NCBI RefSeq assembly: GCF_000003855.2
Contig: NW_003101678.1
Span: 3,629,891 to 3,693,890 of the forward strand
Reading direction: 5' to 3'
Length of the DNA: 64,000 bases
DNA from: Blastomyces gilchristii SLH14081
Taxonomy: Eukaryota > Ascomycota > Eurotiomycetes > Onygenales > Ajellomycetaceae
Shown in pieces: positions 10,931-22,080 of this stretch. Position numbers and translations under genes: made by a program. Under the pieces are notes generated by a model that saw only the letters and a program-made list of their open reading frames with translations, did no database searches and had not been told where the DNA came from. Position 1 is the first letter of the stretch; every line of letters starts with the position of its first letter.

Positions 10931-13590
10931 TTATTATTATTATTATTCTTCAATTATAGATGTATGCAGTCAGAGACTATAATATCTACCTGAGAACCTT
11001 TAGTTGTCAGGGTTTTTCCTATATCTATAGAGTTAACTATTATACATTTACCAATTTCAGATATGCAAAATCAGAAAATTCCAGCTCAGAATACAAAAAC
11101 TGTTTACAAATTACAGTATTTCAACATCTTCTGATACTTTGAAACCATTTGAAAATATCATGACAAAGGAAAAGAGAACATAGTCTTAAAGATAGACCTA
11201 TTAAATAGATAGATAGAAAAGAACAGAAAGGAATAAGTACAGTAAAGAGAGACCATAACAAAATAAAATTATTAAAAGATAGTAAATAGCTGTTTTAACA
11301 GACTATATCTAATCAATTTCCATCTCTTCATATTCAGATACTTCTGAATTCAGCCATTTTCTAATAGCTGCTTGAGTTTCTGATAGAAAGTCTATTAAGT
11401 ATTTAATTCCTGTCTCAGTTGAGAATAAGAATCTCATATTTAATTGATTTAGATCATACTTCTCTTTCAAACTGACTCTGAGACTATTGTATAATGCACA
11501 GTGTATTACAATATACTCAGAATTCTCATTTGCATTGCAGAATGAGCATTCTATTGAATCAAATCTGTAATCAAATCTTTGTATATAAGATTTAAAATAG
11601 TCATGTTCTAGTTTCAGCTGTATTATAGATGAGAATATTTTCTTTTTACATTTGATTAAACAAGATTTCCACTTGAGTTTTGTTTCAAATCTTGAATAAT
11701 GTATACTCTTCTTTTATTTCTGTCAGCTTTCATTTCACTTCTCTAAACAAGATTCTTTTATCTTTCTCTTTATATAAGACCAGGACACAATTTTTTGAAT
11801 AGATCTGTTAAACTCTGAACCCTTTTTTACAGCTGAATCAGTCAATTCATTGTCATAAATGTTCATATGAGCAGAAACTCAGTGCAGATGAATTATCAGC
11901 TTTAATATTCTTCTCTTTTGAATTTTCAAAGCAGAGTTTAAAATCAGTTCAAGATTCATTTGATTATTATGAATCTGACTATTTCTAAGTCTTTTTAAAG
12001 TAGCTTGACTATCAGAGAATATTCATGTCTCTTTCAAACTATTTTCTCTTTTATAAGATTTTATTTTAATGAGTTTGAAAGCTTTCACTATTACAAATAG
12101 TTCAGCATCAAAGATCTCAGATTTACAGTCTAAATTTCAGAAATCTGAGATAAAATTAATATTATCTTCAGTATAAGCAATGGCTGCATGTAATCTATTC
12201 AAATTCTCATTTTTAGAGTCATCTGAATAAATCAGAATAGAGTCTTCTATATTGATTATTGAAATTCTCTTCAAATACTGTTCATATTCTTTTTTCTTAG
12301 ATAGTTCACTTATTTACAAGTCTGTAAGAGATTCAAGCTTTTCACTTCAGAGAGATATCTTCTCATGATCAATTTTCTCAACATTTAATGAAGAAAATTG
12401 ATTTTTAATAAGTGAACATAGTCTATACAGTTGAGAGAGCATTGTCTTTAAAGCATTATTCTCATTTTAATCAAGAAATCTATTTCAATCCAGTTCATTT
12501 CCTGAGTTAACTGATGAAAATGAAGAAGAGACTCTTTCTCTGATTATATAATTTGAGCTCATCTTTATGACTTTCAGAGCATAGTTTATACAGGCTTTTT
12601 CAAATTGAATAGCAGAAGATGGAATTGAAGCTTCAATTTTCATTGCTTTAATAGAAGAGGATTTGAATGCTCTCAGAATTCTTCTCAAAGCTCTGTTTTA
12701 TAGACTTTGAAAGACTTTAGTGAAATTATCTTGATTATTTCATCAAACTTGAACTTCATAATCAGCTACTGAGATAATACAGGCTATGTATAACTCTCTC
12801 ATAGCCTGAAACAATAGATCTCTCTCAGTATTTGAAAGTATGATTATACTATTCAGTAGCCTCTCTGTCTTGATGATTCTTTGTTGAATATGATATTTAA
12901 AAGTCAACTTGGAGTTTAACCATACTCCTAGTCATTTGACATTCAAACTGAGTTTAATCTCTTTATTCAAAAGGGTTAGACTTAGTTCTTTCTCATTAAC
13001 CCTGGGAAAAAAATGAATTAACTCAGTTTTATTCATATCAAATTGAATTAGATTGATATCTGCTCAAATAGAGATTTCCTTTACTGCTTTCTCAATCACT
13101 TCTAAATTCTCTTTAATTGTTTTTGAACTGTAGAATAGACTAATGTCATCTACATAACTTAAAGACCTCACTATTTTCATCTCTCTATTCTTGAATAGAT
13201 ATGCAGTGTATATTGCAAATGAAACAGATAAGATTGGAGACTCTTGCAGTACTTCTATTTTTATCTCACTCTTATCTTGTTTTCTTTCATCAAAGAATAG
13301 TTGTATAATTCTTTTAAACATAAAATAATTCACTCATTTTATTAGAGAAAGTGACAGTTTTAACATCTTCAAAGTTTGAAATATCACAGACTTTAAAACA
13401 TGATCAAATACATCTTTTATATCAATAAAAACTGTAGTTGAGACCAGGCCTTCATGTTTTGCTACTTGAACATCATGAATAACTGAAAGAATAGTATCAA
13501 TTGCAGAACATTGTTTTCTACCTCTCATTTATTCACTAAATAGAAGAGAATCACTAATAGAGCTTATAAAAGATAATCTAGTAGCTATTA
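10931..13590 (-). mobile_element. LINE copy A, 5'-truncated
   Basis: Minus-strand non-LTR retrotransposon with its (TTA)n tail at the left. It is flanked by an exact 18-bp duplication TCTTATAATTATTCTTTA (10913-10930 and 13591-13608). The 5' truncation falls within the reverse transcriptase, the usual result of incomplete target-primed reverse transcription. It is about 2.66 kb, against 5.0 kb for copy C. Confidence 0.93.
11308..13590 (-). pseudogene. LINE A ORF relic: RT palm/thumb, RNase H, CCHC-like finger
   Basis: From the right: an RT segment MRGRKQCSAIDTILSVIHDV (13334-13528), then the catalytic palm with intact LSYVDDISLFYS (13140-13170), the only copy here that keeps YVDD. The thumb and connection follow at 12485-12700 (MRRILRAFKSSSIKAM). 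RNase H lies at about 11900-12260 and a Cys/His finger region (C..C...H....C) near 11530-11560. The frame ends with EMEID and a stop near 11308. Stops are frequent; many are TGA where another copy has Trp. Domain order EN-RT-RNase H matches fungal I/Tad-like LINEs, but the clade is not proven. Confidence 0.85.
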
Positions 13591-13608
13591 TCTTATAATT
13601 ATTCTTTA

Positions 13609-14391
13609 GATAATTCAGTTAATTCTTGACTTTAGTATAGTAGAGATCTGTTATTATATAAATAACAGCTTTTTTATCTTTTATATTACACAGTTAAACT
13701 TATAAGTCAATTTCAAAGATAAACTTGTAAAAGCTTTTACAGTTTATAATTCAGTAAATAGCTTTAAGCAGTTATAGCTTAAGAAAGTTCTTTTCAGTTT
13801 ATAAATATCTCTGAAAATCATGTCTAAAGACTTAACTTAAGAGTGTTTACAGATAGTAAGCATTTCTTGTAAATAAATAACTTGATTTTATAGAAAATAC
13901 TTAAGAATATTCTTTATTAAAATTAATTTATTTACAGATTGAGAGAGTTTCTCTATTACAGATATAAAAAATAGTATTTTATAAGTAATTAATACGTTCT
14001 CTAAGACTTCTTCTATAGAGCATATTCATAATTCAGATAACTGCTTCTAAATGTCTATAGTAGAGTTTATATTAATTAAAGTATACAAGTTTCCAATTCT
14101 TTCAATTATAATAGATAGCAGTTATAATAGATAGTTACTAACTGACAGAGCTTGAAATATAAGAATAAGTACTCACAGATAATTATTCAGTGATTTACAG
14201 CTTGACATGATATATATTAATAGCTACTAGAAGTATTCATAGTAGAAAGATAAATGTAGAGATTAAATATATAATAGTATTTAAGCTGAGTTATGAATAA
14301 TAGTCACAAACTTCAGTTTATATAGTTGTGTGAAGTCAAGAGCTGCTAACTCTATTAATTATATAAGAGATAGAAATAGAGGTAAAGAATT
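13609..14391 (-). other. Gyp-3 upstream segment between LINE A and Gyp-1 C
   Basis: AT-rich sequence preceding Gyp-3 pol on the minus strand. A stretch around 14040-14110 reads like a peptide with NINSTIDI, conceivably the protease edge, but this is weak. No open frame, RNA or promoter is supported. It ends at CATAA (14392-14396), the target duplication of Gyp-1 C. Confidence 0.4.
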
Positions 14392-14396
14392 CATAA

Positions 14397-14667
14397 TGTA
14401 AGAGACCTACGCCGAATAGATTGATATGATATTTATAGGTCTTATATAACAAAGTGGAAAATGTTAGAGAAGGAAAAAAAGAGAAAGTACAGAAATCAGT
14501 GATTGAAGTGAATATTTATATGCATACATGATAACACTTCAAAGTGAAAGAATAGAAATTTCATAAGTTTTTCAGCTAAGAATCAGTGACTGAGAATCAG
14601 AGCTTTCAGTGAAATCTATGAAGTGTAATAAAAAAGTCTATATAATTGATCAGGCATAGCCTGTCAC
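14397..14667 (-). repeat. Gyp-1 C 3' LTR (271 bp)
   Basis: Same length as its 5' partner. The outer (left) end keeps CCTACGCCGAATAG, which in the 5' LTR inner end has become CCTACACTGAATAG. The inner end here (GATCAGGCATAGCCTGTCACA) is mutated where the 5' LTR outer end keeps CAGGCGCAGCCCGC. A polypurine tract lies just inside, at 14668-14690 on the minus strand. Confidence 0.93.
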
Positions 14668-14699
14668 ATTAGCTCTCTATTTTCAGAAGAGATATAGAG

Positions 14700-17600
14700 T
14701 CATAGATGCATAGTTCTCATTGATTAAGAGCTGCTTTCTCAGATAATACAGAGCTCAGAGTTCAGATCAGATAATTATAGTTAATTTATTTCACAAGATA
14801 TTATCAGTCACAGCTGCAGAATCTCTTCTCAAGAATATCTTCAATCTCTCATTCAAGTTCATTATCTTCTGCTATGATCTCTGATGACTGTCAGTCAGAA
14901 GTCAGTTGAGAAGAAAACAGATTAGTGATGACACAGTGAAGTAAGCTTATATAAAAGACATTATAAATCTCTGATAATATATCAAGATAATAGTTATAAC
15001 TGTCTAGAACTTCTATTACTTTATACTTAATGTAGCAGTGATTCAGTGTACAAGATGAGCATGTGATCTGTATATTCTTAAGATTCAATTATATCAGATC
15101 TTCTATCTTATATTACTTAGTGAAATCTTGATAAACATTAATTCAATCTTCTTAATCTTATTTAGTACTTGTCATGAAGGCTTCTGCTCAGTTATGAGTG
15201 TCTCAGAGCTTTGTTACTATATTATCAGCAATCTGAATTGAACTGTGAGAGTTCAGTGTGAATTGTGTGATCTCTAGAAGATTTAAGATCTTCATGTGAT
15301 AACTGTGTGTAAGAAAGAACAGACTTATATCTATTAAAATAGTATCTCAATTATTAATAGTAATCTCTATATAGTTCTTTATAGTCTGAATTATTCATTC
15401 TAATACATCATTGATCTCAGAGTGATAGACAGTTAATAAATAGTATATAATCTTGAGAACTTGACAGATTCTTGTTCAGAGGGTACTCACAAATTGACAG
15501 TCTTAATTCAATACTATAGTTCTCAGTAATTCATATATTCAATAGAATAGACTCTGTAGAAAGACTTTAGTAACTTATTCAGTATTTATCTTATAACAAG
15601 ATTTCAATATTACATTCTTACTTAATCAGTTTACAATAATCAGAATGTTTCAACAATTCTTACTCTTAGAGAGAGTAATAGTGAAGTCAATTACTACATC
15701 TCATTAGATTCTACCAGAGATATTGAGTGATTTCAGTAGATCTTTTCTACAGTTCTTTCATAAGATGATAGAAGAACAATGATAGTAGTTTCAGATGAAA
15801 TATCTGATGCTGTTGAATATCTCAGATTAGTAGAACTCTTAAGAGATTATTTAACACAGTTACTCACAATCTGAGTGATCAGTTATATACAAATTATGTA
15901 TCTGTTGTATTATCTGAGTGTGTAAGAGTTCAGAGTGAGAGACTCAATATTATTTACAGAATTACAGAGTGTTATCATCATTCATTAAGTATTCTGAGAT
16001 GTCATTTCTTATATATAGTTCGGAGAGAAATTGAGATACTTCTTAACATACTACTTCAGTGAGCACTTGAAGAAGTTTATCAGTTTGAGCTGTTCTATAT
16101 CATAATTCATTCAGTGTAGATTCAGAAGAAAATGAAATATTAATATCAGTATCAGTTCAGAGAGAGAATGTTCTGATCAGAGAAGTATACATAGTATTAT
16201 AAGTTATTTTATCTTAATTAACTAATGTCTTCAGATCTAAGAGCTGATGTTCTCAGTTCATTCAATGAGTGTCTGTTATATTAAAAGATATATCTTACTC
16301 TCATTATAAGATAGAATCTGTTATTGAGTTCTGACTATCAGAGTGATAGTGTATAGTGAAATGAAAACCGCTTAATAGCTTAGATTATTGCATCTGACAT
16401 TCAGTAAGCTTGTAGATGATTATGAAATACTTGAAATTTTTATAATCTGTGATTATCTCAAATTTGAAGATACTTCAGAGTTCAGAATCTCATTCTTCTA
16501 GACAGTGTATAATCATGAGAAGTTTCTTATCATAGATCTCATAATTGCATTCAGTGAGACTCAGTTTCTTAGATATGAAGATGTATAATTATAAAATATC
16601 TTTATTATTATATTGTAAAATAGCTTCTTCTGTAACATAGTCAGAGAAGTCAGCTTTGACAACTATCTTATAATCAGAATTAAATATCATTAATTGTAAG
16701 ATATTAATAAATATCTTCTTTATCTATGTAAATACAGCTTTAATATCTACTGATCACTGAAATAGTGAGTTCTTCTTAATAAGTTCTGTAAGTGATCTCA
16801 TGATATCTGAGAAGTTTTGTATAAATTATTAATAAAAGTTAGTAAGTCTGATGAAGCTTTGTACATCTTTCACAGTATATGAAGCTTTTCATGTAACAAT
16901 GATAGAGATCTTCTCAGAATTCATTCAAATTCTCTTACCAGCTTCTATAATAAAATGTAGGTATTTTATACTCTTGACTTTGAAATCATACTTATCAATA
17001 TCTATTGATAGTTCTGCTTCTTGTAATTATTATAATACTCTTTATACATGTTTCTGATATTTCTTTCTGAATTCATCAGTGATGATAAGAATGTTATCTA
17101 GATATACAGGTATAAACTTATTGAGAAAATCTCAGAGTGCTCAGTTAATATACTTCTGAAATATACTGAGAGCATTAGTCAGTTTAAAGAGTGTGACTAC
17201 TCATTTAAAGAGGTTATAATATATTTGAAATGCTGTAAGTCATTCATCTTCTTCAGTGATATGAATCTTATAAAATGCAGTGATAATATCTAGCTTTGTA
17301 AACTATCAAGCTTGTCTGATATATGCTAGGATTTTATTGATGAGAGATAAGACATAATGATCTTTCTTTGTCAATCTGTTCAGATCTTGATAGTTCACAC
17401 AGAATTGAAGTGTTTTATATAATTTCTTTATAAAGAGAATAGCAGCTGCAGTGAAAGAGTTACTAATATGTATAAATTTCTTATTCAACAGATCATTGAG
17501 TGTCTTTCAAAGAAGAAGAAGTGAATCTAAAGACATATTATAAAGAGAGCTTTATAATGACTCAGAGTTCTGATTATTTTTCTTTTTTAACTTGATACTG

Positions 17601-18439
17601 TGATTCGCTTCTGAGCCTTGTAAGAGAGATATATTTATAATGTTATCTTGTCAGAAGACATCTAGATATTTGTGATATTATTAAGAGAGTTTTGTATAAG
17701 AATCTGTTATTATAGTATAAGATAACTTCTCTAGAGCTTTCTTGATATTAGTCAGACTGATGAAATAGATTACTATATAGTTCTGCTATCAGTGACTTTG
17801 TCAGCAATCTCATTGATAACTTTTTTTTCAGAGTATTTTATAAGTATTGACAGAGATCTGTGTAAGATTCATAGTCTTGTGAATATTATCTTTATAAATT
17901 CTATTATTGTTAGAGAATATTAAGCTTCTATTTTAAGCATTTAATAAGATATCTTATTCAGATAGCCAGACAAGTTCTAGCATAGAGTTATAGTCAAGAT
18001 TATTAACTTCATATACATAAGCATCATCACATTAATGTTCTTTAATATCTATGTTTAGTTTCATCATGTAACAGATATGAATGTCATTTGAATCATCAAA
18101 TTCTGTGAGAAGTTAGAGTTTTAATAAGAGAATACACTGAAGATTATAATATCTTACAACTGAAGATTTAATCATTACATAGTAACATAGATAACTATCT
18201 ATTATAACTTTCATATTATACATGATATTGATCACAGTAGATAGAAGAATTGTATTTATTATTATTTTCTTCTTAAATTGTTGTCATCTGATCTCTACAA
18301 GCTTGTGTTTATGAATTTGCATAGAAGCTAATCTATTCCCTGTTCTATCAGAGTGTTCTCATAATTATCTTCTGAATCTTTCTTCAATATAATGTGATTG
18401 TCACAGAATGCTGATATTAATCTTTCTTTTAAATGAGAA
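14700..18439 (-). pseudogene. pol: Gyp-1 C pol relic (protease to chromodomain)
   Basis: Read right to left: protease region at about 17950-18270, with MKVIIDS- and IRHY-type residues shared with copy F. RT is at about 17000-17560, with FVNYQDLNRLTKK.HY.LSLIN (17306-17488 frame) and the catalytic PVYLDNILI at about 17085-17115. RNase H is at 16350-16750, integrase at 15200-16300 and the chromodomain at 14740-14870. The frame 14891-15088 (65 codons, KVIEVLDSYNYYL) is the integrase-chromodomain linker. Stops, many TGA at Trp positions, end every frame. Confidence 0.85.
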
Positions 18440-18444
18440 GGCAC

Positions 18445-19491
18445 TGTCACGCCCCCGGCCGCGCCAAGGCCCCGCTGCGGTTCCACACGGCCCATCGCTT
18501 CCATGCGGATGATTTCATCTCATCCGAACCGGTTTCCAATCACTCTATGACATCATTCGGATATATCATTGAAAGATCTGATTGATGGATATGAGAACCT
18601 CACTTCTATACAAGGTCAGCAGATTACTCTTCCTTGACAGTGAGATGCTGCTGAGGTATTACTCCAGCTATTCTCACTTATAGAATGAGAGAAGAGTATT
18701 CACTCATTATCTATATAGAATAGCTAGATACTGGCTTCTTATCAAAGAAGTCAGTAATTCATTTTTCTCTGACTGAAATATATACAATAGTTACTAGACT
18801 GACCGTGTGACCGTGTCTGAGACCAGGACCAGATTTTTTGATAGTCTTATTACCAATTCGACTGATCCCATTACACGGTTTTAACATTAGATAGTAGTCT
18901 CATACTGTCTCAGTGAGACTTACTGTCTACTCTTGTCACATTTTTCAAATGAGACCATGATTTCCACTTCTCAATTTAAATTATTTTTATTGCTTTAAAT
19001 GACTTTAAATCTCATTTGAGCATTATCAAAAAGTGTTACTTTTTAAAAAATTAAAAATAGTCTAAAGAAAACCTTAAAATGTCTAAAAATAGTAACTTTA
19101 TGCCAAGAATGAGACTAAATGGAACCAAATGAGACCACTTTCTCATTTTTTTCAAGTCATGGTTTCATTTTAAGATCTGATATATAGTCACTTTACATGT
19201 TTTTTTGATGACCAGTCCCAGCGGGATTCACGCCAAGAAATGTATGGGACCAGACCAAATGGGACCAAACATGAAATTCATGATCCCAGCGGCCAGTCTA
19301 ATAGTTACTGTGTTTCTTATACAATCTTCTTAGTATACTAAATATCATATCTGTGATATTCTCACAATAACTCTGTAGTCTAGAAGCTGACTATTCAAGC
19401 AAGATAGTTAAGCTTACTTATACAGCTTCTTAAACAACTATCTCTATATAATATTACTGACTAGTCACTGCTTCAGTTCTATTATATTACA
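18445..19491 (+). repeat. Gyp-2 left LTR (533 bp without the MITE)
   Basis: It starts TGTCACG and ends ATTACA. The first 120 bp are strikingly GC-rich (CCCCCGGCCGCGCC and similar), whereas the same positions in the right LTR read mostly A/T. The right third here is AT-mutated, whereas the right LTR keeps GC there. A MITE sits at 18795-19300. The remaining 17-bp length difference lies within the GC-rich start. Confidence 0.92.
18795..19300 (+). mobile_element. hAT-type MITE, copy 1 (506 bp)
   Basis: The ends are inverted repeats TAGACTGACCG and CGGCCAGTCTA (one mismatch), flanked by an exact 8-bp duplication ATAGTTAC (18787-18794 and 19301-19308). The 8-bp duplication and TAG start are typical of hAT elements. 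The first ~40 bp and last ~100 bp match the ends of the 5.8-kb hAT at 48020-53788. It has no coding capacity and so should be mobilised in trans. Internally it has a motif GCATTATCAAAAAGTGTTAC near 19020. Confidence 0.93.
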
Positions 19492-20590
19492 ATTCAAATC
19501 ACTTAATCTGATTATAAGTTTGAATCAGTTGAGCTCTAACAGACTGATATAATCTCATGTATCTGCACTGAAATCAATCTGATCTCACTCTCTGAGAGAA
19601 ACTCTACATTATTTTCTAGAGTATGTACATCTCTATCTTAGTAGAAATCTGAGATTTCTGAATCTGCTGCATACTTTGATATGAGTTCTTTAACTACTCT
19701 ATCACTGTCACAGTCTCTACACATCTACATCTATTATGAAGATAGAGAGATTAAGATCAGAGATTCTTCAAGATATGAGAGAAACACATTGTCTGAATTT
19801 CACAGCTTTACTCATATTCTTGAACAGAAATTCTGTCTTAACTCAAGCTAGTATAATACTTATAAGATATGAGTAATATACACTGTCAACCTTCTTGAAG
19901 ACATCTCTGCAACTACTTGAGTCATTAAGAAGAGAAAGCTTGAGTGTACTGATACTGTAATAACTTGAAAAGAATTCAAGAACTTTCTACTGAATCAAAT
20001 TGAAGATTACTGTAACTGTGACTTCATAGTAACACAGTGATTCAACTTATTATATCAATGAGATGATGAGAATTCTTCTGATTTCAATACAAGATTTGAA
20101 GAATATTGAGAGAAATTAACTAATAATTTGAATTAATTAAAGATACAGCTTTATCTTACAAAGCTGACTTATAAAATGTGAATAATGATATCATAGTATC
20201 AGAGTTCATCAATCAATTGCACTGAGCTTGTCAACCTGATTTTTCAGACCTATTTAAAGAATCAATTCTCTGAGAAAAAGATCAATAAGACCTCTTTTAA
20301 GTAATTAATAATGAGATCTAAACAGTACTGTGCCAGCTTCAATGCAGAGAAAGTAAAGAAGAATTTTAAGTATTCTGATTATTCACTCACTGTAAAGAAA
20401 TGTTAAAAAAGATTTAACAAAAATCTCTATTTTAACTGCAGAGCTGATGATTACTATATCAGTGATTATAAGAAGCTGAAGAGAAGAAGAAACTGAGAAG
20501 ATATCTTTTCAAAGTTAACTTCTCTTCTGATGAATGTATTCACAGAAGATAAAGAAGAGAAAGAAATAAAGAATTGATAATTCTTATATT
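19492..20590 (+). pseudogene. gag: Gyp-2 leader and gag relic
   Basis: After a leader (19492 to about 19750) the translation, ignoring stops, gives a Ty3-type Gag with the capsid-like segment YTVNLLEDISATTWV and many Trp-to-TGA stops. At 20428-20475 lies a decayed zinc knuckle, YFNCRADDYYISDYK, in which two of the three Cys and the His of the C-X2-C-X4-H-X4-C pattern have become Tyr, each explained by one G-to-A or C-to-T change. The gene ends in Lys/Glu-rich sequence near 20575. No start codon can be chosen with confidence. Confidence 0.78.
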
Positions 20591-21308
20591 TTTAAGTTTA
20601 TATTATAATTACAATACATACTCTGAATAAGAAAATATCAGTGAGATATCTACTCAACTTCAGAATAGATACTAACTTTATATTCTATTTCTTTTCTTTA
20701 ATAAAGAATTGAAAGAAGATAGACTTATCAGATTATATGAAATTTACTGATAAAATGAAATATTATTATTTTGACATAATTTAAGCAAAGTATGTGATCA
20801 CAGATTCAGAAGAAATCTTCAAGAAAAACAGTCAACTTCTTCATACAGTTAATATTATAGATGAGAATATCATTCTAGATCTTCTATAATTAAGAGAAAA
20901 CAATTCTCTCATTGACTGAGTTACTCAGATGTGACAGTATTATCTCACTAATAAAGAGACAGTGATAGAGAAATCTGAAGAGTTTTATCAAAAGAATCTT
21001 AAGAAAAAGATAGAGTCAATATACTGTATAGCAGATGACTGAGACTTGAGAATAGATAGAAAAGTCATTATCTTCACTGCAAGATTAGTAGCAGTATTTA
21101 TCATTGAAGATAGATATATACAATATCTCTTTACAGATTATAAGAATGTCTTTTTAAAAAGAGAAGTAGTGAAGTTTTCTGATATCAAGATATAATATAA
21201 GATTTATCTTGAAGACAGAGTAACAGCACTGTATAGATCTCTTTATAACTTGTCTGTAAAGAAATTGAATGTTCTGTGTAAATATCTTGAAGAAGTGTAA
21301 TCAAAGAA
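20591..21308 (+). pseudogene. Gyp-2 protease/RT N-terminal region, interrupted by LINE B
   Basis: The segment between gag and RT, where protease should be. I could not identify its active-site motif. The last residues before the LINE (about 21255-21308) read as the RT N-terminal lead, LCKYLEE, which continues after the LINE at 24196. The 15-bp target duplication AGTGTAATCAAAGAA (21294-21308) belongs to this gene. Confidence 0.6.
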
Positions 21309-21390
21309 TGCCAGCATGGCTCAGTTGATAAGACTGGTAATCAAGACTGCACACATTAGAGGTGTGTGGGTTCGAATCCCACCGCTGACA
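21309..21390 (+). other. tRNA-like Pol III promoter head of LINE B
   Basis: 82 nt resembling a class II tRNA (Leu-like long variable arm). The acceptor halves TGCCAGC and GCTGACA pair with one mismatch. An A-box TGGCTCAGTTGATAAG and a perfect B-box GGTTCGAATCC are present, and the CACAC/GTGTG pair forms a variable-arm stem. The anticodon arm does not pair well, and there is no sign that it is an independent tRNA gene: it begins exactly at the element edge. A related 82-nt head starts copy C. Its likely role is internal Pol III transcription of the element (inference). Confidence 0.85.
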
Positions 21391-22080
21391 CCTGCCACTT
21401 CTTACCCATGAAAGCCCTCATGTAATAGAGGCTGAGCCTAATTAGTAAGGCTTGATGCAGGGTAGAACTCTCTACTGCAAGCCAAGTCACTAGTTAAGTG
21501 AGATTCTACAAACACTTATCAGAGCTGGTATAAGATGTCAATATTTCACTATTCTACTATGCACTCATCAAGGTTCTAATGATATAGAGCTAAGCCTAAT
21601 ATAGTGATTATACACTACTTAAGCAAGTTTCTAACTAGAACTGTCATTGAAGCCTAGCTTTCTCTCAAATACAGAAAATAATTTTGAAAATCACCTGACT
21701 AGCAGGTCTAGATGTGTATCTAGGCTCTAGACAGAGTATTCTGATAGGCTAGAGCCTGCAAGCTCACTGCCAAGCTCTAATACTGACAGAGAGAACTGCA
21801 GTCATCAAGCTCATGATTAGTCTCTAACATGAAGTGAGGTCACAACAGCTGATTGATAGGCCTATGAGTATCTAATGAGGCCGAGATCAGCAACCGGAAG
21901 CTTGATGTGTACATGACCAAGTGAGTGATGACAGTCACTAACTAACACCCCTGGAAATTAGTGGCTGGCCTGAGAGAATGGACGCGGTGATCAGTTAATT
22001 ATAGAGGGTTAAATGTAATTAGCTTAAGATGCATCCTGCGGGTGGCTAGCGTCTGTAGTATTAATCAAATTTAATTTAAT
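21391..22080 (+). other. LINE B 5' untranslated region, CTAG-rich and weakly mutated
   Basis: About 690 bp between the tRNA-like head and the coding relic, matched on the minus strand by about 39410-40074 in copy C. No long frame is present. It is richer in GC than its surroundings and full of CTAG/TCTAG words, with short inverted repeats around 21700-21760 (TATCTAGGCTCTAGAC, then GGCTAGAGCC). The deletion junction of copy B is at its right end, after GTCTGTAGTA. Confidence 0.75.

Larger units (their letters stand above)
6823..14396 (-). mobile_element. Gyp-3, old Ty3/gypsy relic, interrupted by a SINE and a LINE
   Basis: Very AT-rich sequence in which, on the minus strand, a gypsy reverse transcriptase (8640-9235) and RNase H (7950-8240) can be read with many stops. 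It is interrupted by SINE copy 2 (9805-10180) and LINE copy A (10931-13590), each with exact target duplications, and its upstream side is cut at 14396 by Gyp-1 C. It may continue at 31246. No LTR was identified: its 3' end is placed at 6823 only because Cop-2 seems to end there. Confidence 0.6.

Noticed and set aside
10960..11142. 60-codon plus-strand ORF
   Set aside because: It is the antisense of the LINE 3' untranslated region, present in all LINE copies.
21309..21390. A functional tRNA-Leu gene
   Set aside because: The anticodon arm does not pair, the acceptor has a mismatch, and it sits exactly at the LINE edge with a second related copy at 40075-40156 in the same position of another LINE.
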